Below, in pieces: positions 14,047 through 20,900 of a stretch of 34,218 bases of DNA; the first letter of the stretch is position 1; each line of letters starts with the position of its first letter. Below the pieces are notes generated by a model. The model was not told the origin of the DNA, did not search any database, and saw nothing but the letters and a program-made list of their open reading frames with translations. Origin of the DNA: Gemmatimonadales bacterium (GTDB taxonomy: Bacteria; Gemmatimonadota; Gemmatimonadetes; Longimicrobiales; Gaopeijiaceae); assembly GCA_007692665.1 (NCBI GenBank), contig REBP01000120.1:1-34218 (forward strand), written 5' to 3'. The position numbers were made by a program, and so were the translations under genes.

Positions 14047-15836
14047 CCGAACACCTTCGTTCCTCCTCCGATCCGGTTTTCACCGATTCGGCGCCTGCCT
14101 CGCTGCACCCCGTGCGTTCCACGGTTCGCAGGACCCTCGCGGTGGCCCTGTCCGCCGGCGTCCTGGCCGTGCTCTCGCCCCTGTCCGCCGAGGCCCAGAC
14201 CCAGAACACCCCGTCGCTGGACGATCCCCGGGTCGGCCTGGCTGCCGGGCCCGGCGACACTGCCGAAGAGGCGGCGCTCCACATGCGCCTTGTCTCGCTG
14301 TCGCCCAAGCCGCCCGAGTTCGACTCGGCCCAGGGTCTCACGTACATCAACTCGGATCTCGCCTTCCGGGGGAACTACGTCTACCAGGGCAACTTCAGCG
14401 GCTTCATGATCTGGGACGTGAGCAACCCGGAGAGTCCGACGCTGGTCAACACGACGGTGTGCGCCACCGACCAGGGTGACCCCTCGATCTACGGCGACCT
14501 TCTGTTCATCTCGGCAGAAAGCCGTCGTTCCAGGAACGACTGCGGAATCCAGGGCGTGGAGGACGTGGCCGACCGGATGCTCGGTGTCCGCATCTTCGAC
14601 GTGAGCAACCCGGCGAGCCCCCGCCTGGTCAAGAACGTGCAGACCTGCCGCGGCTCCCACACGCACACGCTCGTTCCGCATCCCACGGACGCCGGCATCC
14701 TCTACATCTACGTGGGAGGCTCCTCGGGTGTTCGCAGCGAGGACGAGATGCCCGGGTGTTCGTCGGGCACGGTGGACGAGAACCCCGAGACGGCGCAGTT
14801 CCGGGTGGACATCATCCGGGTCCCGCTGGCAAACCCCGAGCAGTCCGAGGTCATCGGCTACGGCCGCATCTTCGAGGGTCTGGCACCTCGGGGAAGCCGC
14901 GGGGGCCCCTCCGGCTGCCATGACCTCACCGCCTACCCGGAGCTGAACCTCGTGGCCGGTGCCTGCGGGAGCTACGGCATCCTCCTCGATGCCTCCGATC
15001 CCGAGCGCCCGGTGCGTCTCGACGCGCAGGCCGACGACAACTTCTCGCTCTGGCATACCGCGGTGTTCAGCAACGACGGACGGTCCCTCGTCTTCACCGA
15101 CGAGTGGGGGGGAGGCACCTCGCCCCGCTGCCGCGCCACCGACCCCATGGAGCTCGGAGGCAACACGATCCTCCGCATCGACAACGGCCGGCTCACGCAG
15201 CACGCCTACTTCAAGCTGCCGGCGGCCCAGACCGAAACCGAGAACTGCGTGTCGCACAACGGGGGGCTGATCCCGGTGCCCGGCCGCGACATCATGGTGC
15301 AGGGCTGGTACCAGGGCGGCGTGAACGTCTTCGACTTCACCGACCCGGACAACCCCTTCGAAATGGCCTACCACGACCGCGGCCCGGTGGACGCCGAGAC
15401 GCTGGTGGTCGGCGGCTCGTGGGGCGCCTACTGGTACAACGGGTACATCTACTCGTCCGAGCTCTCCCGGGGATTCGACGTGCTCGAGCTCGAGCCCAGC
15501 GAGTTCCTGTCGGAGAACGAACTGGCCGCCGCGAAGCTGGTGGTCATGGAGGAGTACAACCCGCAGAGCCAGCCGAAGCTGGTCTGGCCCGCGGCCTTCC
15601 CGGTGGTCCGCTCGTACCTGGACCAGCTCGTCCGGAACCAGGGGCTCCCCGCGGCACGCACCTCGGCGATCTCCGAGGCGCTCCGCTCCGCCGAGGCGGC
15701 CAGCGGCGCCGCCCGTCGGGACGCGCTGAACCGCCTGGCAGGTGAACTCGACGCCGACGCAGGACGTGCCACCGATGCGGACCGGGTCCGGGCCATGGCC
15801 GCCGCGGTCCGGGACCTGGCGAACGCCTCGCAGTAG
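14043..15836 (+). CDS. Secreted LVIVD-repeat beta-propeller-like protein
   Basis: The 597-residue protein has a Sec signal (TVRRTLAVALSAGVLAVL...SAEAQ, cleavage near residue 51) behind a long N-region. The body contains LVIVD-type repeats that read G-x-x-I-W-D-V-S-N-P-x-x-P, V-R-I-F-D-V-S-N-P-A-S-P-R-L-V, I-L-L-D-A-S-D-P-E-R-P-V and V-F-D-F-T-D-P-D-N-P, typical of propeller proteins in this family. Several cysteines and His-rich loops (SHTHTLVPH, SLWHTAVF) occur. The C-terminal 110 residues are Ala-rich and helical. Its ATG overlaps the DUF305 stop (ATGA), with GGAG about 10 bases upstream. DUF305 and LVIVD genes are known neighbours in other genomes, pointing to a shared periplasmic or surface job, possibly metal-related; the biochemical role is unknown. 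Confidence 0.9.
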   Translation: MTEHLRSSSDPVFTDSAPASLHPVRSTVRRTLAVALSAGVLAVLSPLSAEAQTQNTPSLDDPRVGLAAGPGDTAEEAALHMRLVSLSPKPPEFDSAQGLTYINSDLAFRGNYVYQGNFSGFMIWDVSNPESPTLVNTTVCATDQGDPSIYGDLLFISAESRRSRNDCGIQGVEDVADRMLGVRIFDVSNPASPRLVKNVQTCRGSHTHTLVPHPTDAGILYIYVGGSSGVRSEDEMPGCSSGTVDENPETAQFRVDIIRVPLANPEQSEVIGYGRIFEGLAPRGSRGGPSGCHDLTAYPELNLVAGACGSYGILLDASDPERPVRLDAQADDNFSLWHTAVFSNDGRSLVFTDEWGGGTSPRCRATDPMELGGNTILRIDNGRLTQHAYFKLPAAQTETENCVSHNGGLIPVPGRDIMVQGWYQGGVNVFDFTDPDNPFEMAYHDRGPVDAETLVVGGSWGAYWYNGYIYSSELSRGFDVLELEPSEFLSENELAAAKLVVMEEYNPQSQPKLVWPAAFPVVRSYLDQLVRNQGLPAARTSAISEALRSAEAASGAARRDALNRLAGELDADAGRATDADRVRAMAAAVRDLANASQ

Positions 15837-15860
15837 GCTTCGGGCAGTTCGTCACACGCG

Positions 15861-15899
15861 GGGGGTGCGGGCGCTTTCGGGCCCGCACCCCTCGTGCGT
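15861..15899. terminator. Strong hairpin terminator between convergent genes
   Basis: GGGGTGCGGGC (15862-15872) pairs perfectly over 11 bp with GCCCGCACCCC (15881-15891) around an 8-base loop (GCTTTCGG), and flanking bases can extend the pairing. It sits 25 bases after the LVIVD gene stop and ahead of the convergent MscS-like gene stop at 15964. The T-run is short (CTCGTGCGTT), so termination would depend mostly on the stem; it could serve both strands. Confidence 0.7.
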
Positions 15900-15963
15900 T
15901 CCGGCAGGGTGGCCTGGGCGCGTCGGCTGCGTCCGCTTGGCCGGAGCGCATGGCGAAGCGGCT

Positions 15964-17289
15964 TCAGGGGAGGTCCGGCGCCTCCCGCGGCTTGCCGTCC
16001 GCCCCGAGGACCTGGAGCTGGCGGCGGGGATAGACCGCCACGATCCGGCCGTGGTGGGCCGGGTCGGTAAACGCCTCCATCGCCGCCTTCGAGAGGCGCG
16101 ATTTCCAGATCCTCCGTTCGCGGGCGTTGACCAGGTACCTGACGCTGAGGTCCGTCCAGGAATCGGCGAGTGACACGAAGACCTGCGGCCCCCGGGGGAT
16201 CGAGCTCTCCAGGCGACGCTGCCGGAGGATCGATTCGTAGGCAGCCGCCGGTTCCGCCATCCCATCGCCCAGCGTCTTCTCGGCGACCCCCTGCAGCACC
16301 TCCATCGCGTGTCCGATGTTCGACTCGTTGGCGACGGGGATCGACAGTTCGTCCCACACGAACGGGAAGTCGCGGGTGAAGTTCACGATGCTCCCCGTCA
16401 GGACCTCGTTGTTCGGAAAGGTGATCATGCGCCCGGTGGGCTGTTCGGCGTTCACGAACACCCCCTGGCGACCCGGCCCGCCGATCTCCCACACCGTGGT
16501 GGTGAAGAAGTCGATGCGGAAGACGTCACCCATGACCTCGCCGACCGCCACCCGGTCTCCCACACGGTAGTAGCCCCGCATCCCGTTCATGAGCCACCCC
16601 GTGAAGCTCTCGATGGGGGTCTGAAGCGCCCACGACAGCGCGAGCCCGATGAGCCCGAGGGAACCCACGAGAGCCCGCACGTCGCCCACGAGAATGCTCA
16701 CCGCGATGCCGAGGGCGAAGAGCCAGATCACGACACCGGCCAGTGCCGTGACCGCCTGCGCCCGCTCCCACTGGCCAAGGGCTCGGCGGAGGAGGGGCCG
16801 GAGGGCCCGGGTCAGGAGCCAGGCCAGGAGCAGCACGAGGCCGGCCACGATGTACCGAGGCAGGTTCCGGACGAAGGCGTTCCAGAGGGCGAACGCGGCC
16901 TGGCTGGCCTCTCCCAGCACCTCGTCCACCACCTCGCCGGGGGCGAGCGGCGGAGGGTCCTCGGCCTGGCCCTGGGGCTCGGTACGGGGTTCTTCGACCG
17001 GGGCCTGCTCTTCGACCTGGACCTGCTCCCCGGCCGGTGCCGTCTCGATGGCCTCCACGTCGTCCAGACCCAGCGAGAGGAGCAGGATCCCGGTGATGGC
17101 CACGGCCACGATGCTGGCCTGCCGGGTGCCTCTCAGGCTCCGTCGCGCCCCCTGGACCGCCCCCTTGGCGCCGGGGCGGCCGCTCCGGCGTCCGGCCCGG
17201 CCGGCGCGGCCCCGCCGTCCGCGAGCGCCGCCGGTGCGGGGAGCGCCGCCGGCTCGGGGCATCCTGCTCGACAGGCGTGGGGCGGACAT
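15964..17289 (-). CDS. MscS-family mechanosensitive ion channel
   Basis: The protein (441 residues from the chosen ATG) has a very Arg/Gly-rich N-terminus, one early hydrophobic helix, an acidic Gln/Glu/Pro linker, and then the membrane core: YIVAGLVLLLAWLLTRAL, VTALAGVVIWLFALGIAVSILVG, and the pore-lining helix LVGSLGLIGLALSWALQTPIESFTGWL. Next comes the conserved MscS beta-domain start YYRVGDRVAVGEVMGDVFRID and, further on, FPNNEVLTGSIVNFTRD. This fits small-conductance osmotic safety valves or related ion channels of the inner membrane. The start at 17289 has GGAG 9 bases upstream; the frame is open to 17406, and an ATG at 17262 is also possible. It shares the minus strand with the histidine kinase upstream, which ends 125 bases away. 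Confidence 0.92.
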   Translation of the reverse strand: MSAPRLSSRMPRAGGAPRTGGARGRRGRAGRAGRRSGRPGAKGAVQGARRSLRGTRQASIVAVAITGILLLSLGLDDVEAIETAPAGEQVQVEEQAPVEEPRTEPQGQAEDPPPLAPGEVVDEVLGEASQAAFALWNAFVRNLPRYIVAGLVLLLAWLLTRALRPLLRRALGQWERAQAVTALAGVVIWLFALGIAVSILVGDVRALVGSLGLIGLALSWALQTPIESFTGWLMNGMRGYYRVGDRVAVGEVMGDVFRIDFFTTTVWEIGGPGRQGVFVNAEQPTGRMITFPNNEVLTGSIVNFTRDFPFVWDELSIPVANESNIGHAMEVLQGVAEKTLGDGMAEPAAAYESILRQRRLESSIPRGPQVFVSLADSWTDLSVRYLVNARERRIWKSRLSKAAMEAFTDPAHHGRIVAVYPRRQLQVLGADGKPREAPDLP

Positions 17290-17414
17290 GCAGAGGGGCT
17301 CCGGACAGCGGGTCAGGGGGTCGGTGGGACGTAGTCCCCGTTCGATGCAAAACCCGAACCACCGACCCGGGCCGGGGCGCACCCTCGGTCGCCCGCGCCA
17401 CATCACCCGGCGCT

Positions 17415-19340
17415 TCAGCCCCCCGCCCGTACCTCCAGCACCTTCCGGAGTGCAGCCGCGAGTTCGCCGGTGGTCGCGGGCTTGCGCAGGATCTCGCCGA
17501 CCCCGGCGGCCCGGATGACGTCCTCGGGGAGGTCATCGATGTAGCCGGTCAGCATGACGATGGGAAGGCCGGGCCGGACCCGGGAGAGCTCGCCGGCGAG
17601 GTCGAGCCCGTTCCGGCGGGGCATGAGGTAGTCGCTCACCACCACGTCGAAGGCGTCGGGGGCGGCGAGGAAGAGCTCGAGGGCGGCCTCGCCGTCTCCG
17701 GCCAGCACGACCCGGTATCCCAGCCGCTCCAGGCGCCGCTTGCCGACCATGGCGAGGCCCGGTTCGTCGTCCACGTACAGGACGAGCTCCCCGTTGCCCC
17801 CGGGGGGCGCGACCACCTCGCCCGGCTCCTCGGCACCGAAGAAGTCGGCCGCGGGCACGATGACCCGGAACGTCGTCCCCGCGCCCATGGCGCTGTCGAT
17901 CTCGATGACGCCGCCGTGGTCCTTCACGATCCGGTGCACGATGGCGAGGCCCAGCCCGCTTCCCTGCCCCACGGGCTTCGTCGTGAAGAAGGGCTCGAGG
18001 ACCCGACCCAGGAGTTCCGGGGGGATCCCGTTCCCCGTGTCCTGCACGGAGATGAGGGCGTGGTGACCCTCCCGAAGCTCGGGATGGGCGCGGGCGCGAC
18101 TGTCGGTGATGTAGACGCCGCCCACCTCGATGGCGAGGTGCCCGCCCCCGGGCATGGCCTGGCCGGCGTTCATCCCCAGGTTCATGAGCACCTGGTGCAT
18201 GGCCGACGGGTCGGCAATGACGCGGGGGGCGTCGGGCTGGATCATGGTCCTGATCTCGATGCTGGGCGGAAGGCTCGAACGAAGGAAACTCTCCACCTCC
18301 CGCACCGGTCCGTCCAGGTCGAGAGCCCGCCGTGCCCCCTCGTGGCGCCGCCCGAAGGCCTGGATCTTCTCGACGAGGCTCTTGCCGCGGAGCGTGAAGG
18401 CAATGAGCTCCTCCAGGTCCCGCCGTCCCTGGTCCCCTTCCACCGAATCCTGGAGCAGCTCGCCGAACCCGAGGATCGCCCCCAGGATGTTGTTGAAATC
18501 GTGGGCGATGCCCCCGGCGAGGGTCCCCACCGCGTCCATCTTCTGGGCCTGGCGGAGTTCCTGCTCGAGCTGCGCCCGCTCCGCCTCCTCCCGCTTCCGC
18601 TCGCTGATGTCGACGATGGACGAGAGCACGAACATGCCGTCTTCGGTCTCGATGGGGTTCAGGCCGATCTCCACCGGGACCTCGGAGCCGTCCTTCCGGA
18701 GCCCGTAGAGGTCGCGTCCCACGCCCATGGGGCGGGTATCGGGCGCGTGGAAGAAGCCGTCCCGGTACCCGGGATGCGCCTTTCCGAAGCGTGCCGGAAC
18801 GAGCAGCTCGATGGAGCGCCCCATGAGCTCCTCCCGCTGCCAGCCGAACATCCGCTCCACCTCCCGGTTCACCAGCACGATGCGGCCCTTCTCGTCCACC
18901 ATGACCATGCCGGCGGGGGAGGACTCGACGGCGGCCCGGAAGCGGGCCTCGGCGCCGCGGCGTGCGCTGATGTCGACAATGGACGAGAGGACGAACATTC
19001 CCTCCTCGGTGGCCACCGGGGTGAGCCCGATCTCCACCGGGACCTGGGAGCCGTCCTTGCGCCGGCCGTGGAGGTCCCGCCCGGCGCCCATGGCCCGGAC
19101 CTTCGGACTGGCGAAGAACTCGGCGCGGACGTCGCCGTGGCCGTGCCGGAAGGCCTCGGGGACCAGGAAGTCCACGGACTGGCCCAGGAGTTCCTCCCTG
19201 GGGTAGCCGAAGAGCCGCTCGATCTCCTGGTTCACCAGGACGATGCGGCCCTCCGCATCCACCATGAGAAGTCCGCTGGGCGCCGATTCCACGGCGGCGC
19301 GGAGCCGGAGTTCACTGGTGCGGGACGGGTCCGGCGACAT
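17415..19340 (-). CDS. Hybrid sensor histidine kinase: PAS-PAS-HisKA-HATPase-REC
   Basis: The 641-residue protein has no membrane segment, so it is a cytoplasmic sensor. Two very similar PAS domains (about 10-133 and 134-256) each end in FVLSSIVDIS and share A-A-V-E-S, G-R-I-V-L-V-N and K-D-G-S-x-V-P-V-E-I-G-L. A short coiled coil leads to the phospho-acceptor box GGIAHDFNNIL (His near residue 282), then N-box NLGMNAGQAM, G1 DTGNGIP, F-box FFTTKP and G2 GSGLGLAIV. A C-terminal receiver domain (about 515-635) has VDDEP, the phospho-acceptor Asp in VVSDYLMP, and the conserved LTGY and RKP residues. The start is well supported: GGAGGTG lies 5 bases before the ATG. No separate response regulator is adjacent, so the output partner is elsewhere. 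Signal unknown; PAS domains of this type often sense redox, oxygen or small ligands. Confidence 0.95.
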   Translation of the reverse strand: MSPDPSRTSELRLRAAVESAPSGLLMVDAEGRIVLVNQEIERLFGYPREELLGQSVDFLVPEAFRHGHGDVRAEFFASPKVRAMGAGRDLHGRRKDGSQVPVEIGLTPVATEEGMFVLSSIVDISARRGAEARFRAAVESSPAGMVMVDEKGRIVLVNREVERMFGWQREELMGRSIELLVPARFGKAHPGYRDGFFHAPDTRPMGVGRDLYGLRKDGSEVPVEIGLNPIETEDGMFVLSSIVDISERKREEAERAQLEQELRQAQKMDAVGTLAGGIAHDFNNILGAILGFGELLQDSVEGDQGRRDLEELIAFTLRGKSLVEKIQAFGRRHEGARRALDLDGPVREVESFLRSSLPPSIEIRTMIQPDAPRVIADPSAMHQVLMNLGMNAGQAMPGGGHLAIEVGGVYITDSRARAHPELREGHHALISVQDTGNGIPPELLGRVLEPFFTTKPVGQGSGLGLAIVHRIVKDHGGVIEIDSAMGAGTTFRVIVPAADFFGAEEPGEVVAPPGGNGELVLYVDDEPGLAMVGKRRLERLGYRVVLAGDGEAALELFLAAPDAFDVVVSDYLMPRRNGLDLAGELSRVRPGLPIVMLTGYIDDLPEDVIRAAGVGEILRKPATTGELAAALRKVLEVRAGG

Positions 19341-19509
19341 TGCACCTCCATGCGGAACGGAAGACGGATGATCGGTGCATCACGTCCGCCGCTGACACGG
19401 AGGTTGGGATTCAGCCGGGGCCGTGCCCGAAGTATCGGGGGAGGGACCCCGGTACGCAAGACATAATGTCCCCGCAGTAACGCTCGTACGACGCACGATG
19501 AACGCTTAT

Positions 19510-19525
19510 CGTCCCGCACGGGGCG
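19510..19525. terminator. Possible hairpin after the aldo/keto reductase gene
   Basis: CGTCCC (19510-19515) and GGGGCG (19520-19525) form a 6-bp stem with one G-T pair and a GCAC loop. It lies 17 bases past the stop of the minus-strand aldo/keto reductase gene. There is no proper T-run on the minus strand, so the call is weak. Confidence 0.25.
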
Positions 19526-19541
19526 TTATTACCCAGGCTTT

Positions 19542-20525
19542 CTATCCTTCGAGGTACTCCACCATCCTGCGCCGGATGGCAGGATCCTCGGGGAGCCGCC
19601 CGTACCCTGCGGCCATGTTGTCGCGCATGTGGACCGGGTTGGAGGTCGCCGGGATCGCGCAGGTCACCGCCGGGTGACCCAGCACGTACTTCAGGAAGAA
19701 CTGGCTCCAGGAATGGCAGTCGAATTCCGCCGCCCAGTCCGGAAGTTCGCGGCCCTCGACGGCTCCGAAGAGCGCGCCTCCCCCCAGGGGACGGTTCAGC
19801 ATCACCGCCAGCCCCCGCTCGGCGGCCTTCGGCAGGATCCGGTCTTCGGCCTCGCGCTCCGCCATGCTGTAGTTGATCTGGATGAAGTCCAGGCGCTCGT
19901 CATCCATCCAGCGTTCGACCTCGGGGAAGGCCCTGGACTGGGAACGGGTGATCCCGATGTAGTCGATCCGCCCCTCTTCCTTCCACGCTTCGAGGGTGGC
20001 CAGGTGGGTCTCGGTGTCGACCAGGTTGTGCACCTGCATGAGTTCGATGCGGGGCCGCCGAAGGAGCCCCATGGACTCCTCCATCTGGGCGACCCCTTCC
20101 GGCGCGCCTTCGGTCCAGACCTTGGTTGCCCACCAGAGATCGTCCTGGATGCCGAGTTCGGCGGCAAGATCACCCAGTACCTCCTCCGACGTGCCGTACA
20201 TCGGCGATGCATCGACGGCGGAGCCCCCCATCTCCACGAAGATCCGCAGGACCTCCCGGAGGGGTTCACGGGCCGAAGTGTCTTCGCCCACGTCGAAGGT
20301 CTGCCAGGTTCCCATCCCCAGCGCAGGGATCCGTTCCCCCGAAGACGGAATTGCGCGGGTGAGGATCTCCGGGCCGACGATGCCCGGCCCTCCGGATGCC
20401 GAGAGGACCCGGGGGCCGAAGACCCCGTGAGGGAAGAACACGCCGGCCGCGAGGAGCCCGACCCCTCGGGCCAGGGCCTCGCGGCGCGTGATGGATGGGG
20501 AAATGTCCTGGCTCATGGTGGCCAT
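19542..20525 (-). CDS. Tat-exported aldo/keto reductase
   Basis: The 327-residue protein begins with a twin-arginine signal: ITRREALARG (R14-R15) followed by a hydrophobic stretch VGLLAAGVFF, so it should be exported folded, with cofactor, to the periplasm. The mature part is an aldo/keto reductase with the catalytic tetrad in place: D105 and Y110 in VDASPMYG, K135 in ATKVW and H166 in LMQVHN. The cofactor-binding end reads AIPATSN. It would reduce carbonyls with NAD(P)H in principle; in the periplasm, where free NADPH is scarce, such proteins may carry bound cofactor or have another role. Two starts are possible, 20525 and the ATG at 20516; neither has a clear Shine-Dalgarno. The gene follows a 27-residue microprotein gene on the same strand by 70 bases. 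Confidence 0.92.
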   Translation of the reverse strand: MATMSQDISPSITRREALARGVGLLAAGVFFPHGVFGPRVLSASGGPGIVGPEILTRAIPSSGERIPALGMGTWQTFDVGEDTSAREPLREVLRIFVEMGGSAVDASPMYGTSEEVLGDLAAELGIQDDLWWATKVWTEGAPEGVAQMEESMGLLRRPRIELMQVHNLVDTETHLATLEAWKEEGRIDYIGITRSQSRAFPEVERWMDDERLDFIQINYSMAEREAEDRILPKAAERGLAVMLNRPLGGGALFGAVEGRELPDWAAEFDCHSWSQFFLKYVLGHPAVTCAIPATSNPVHMRDNMAAGYGRLPEDPAIRRRMVEYLEG

Positions 20526-20595
20526 GGGCTCGAGCAGTGTTCAGGAATTCGAGGTGCGCAGCGGGTGCGCTGTCAGGTAACCGGGTCGTTGGCGG

Positions 20596-20679
20596 TCAGC
20601 GGCCGCGACGCGTGTATCCCCATCCGCCGCCGAAAACGATGAGAAGGACGACGATGATGAGAATGGTCGTGGTGGACAT
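20596..20679 (-). CDS. 27-residue membrane microprotein
   Basis: On the minus strand an ATG at 20679 opens a 27-codon frame ending in TGA at 20596. The product is MSTTTILIIVVLLIVFGGG followed by WGYTRRGR: one hydrophobic helix, a glycine-rich turn with aromatic residues, and a basic tail. AAGGAG lies 7 bases before the ATG, an excellent ribosome-binding site. The pattern (M-S-x-T-I-L-x-I-x-x-V-L-L-I...G-G-G-x-x-G-Y) resembles the very short DUF3309-like proteins common in proteobacteria and other phyla, with function unknown. The gene lies between the aldo/keto reductase and the big Ig-repeat lipoprotein genes, all on the minus strand. Confidence 0.7.
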   Translation of the reverse strand: MSTTTILIIVVLLIVFGGGWGYTRRGR

Positions 20680-20900
20680 GTCGAGACTCCTTGAACTTGC
20701 GTGGATTCCGGGCGAGACCAACGGGTGGTGCTCCCTACAACAAGATCGGTGCCACGTCCGGTCCCATCGGTCCTTCGTCCCCCTGCCGGGCCATTCCCGC
20801 CGAATGCGCGTCCTTCAGGCTCGACTGCCGCCCCCGTTCCCGTAACGCCGGATGCTCCGATTGAACGATCCGGTACCCAGGGAGGAAGAAACTTCCCGGC

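Noticed and set aside
13872-15374. 500-residue minus-strand open frame opposite the LVIVD gene
   Set aside because: Composition is Val/Gly/His-rich without domains, and the plus-strand gene has signal peptide, repeats and translational coupling.
17277-19466. 729-residue open frame on the plus strand over the histidine kinase
   Set aside because: Antisense shadow of a complete PAS-PAS-kinase-receiver gene.
19460-19470. Perfect 11-bp palindrome GACATAATGTC upstream of the histidine kinase
   Set aside because: It stands out as AT-rich, but one short palindrome without a nearby promoter or second copy is not enough to call an operator.
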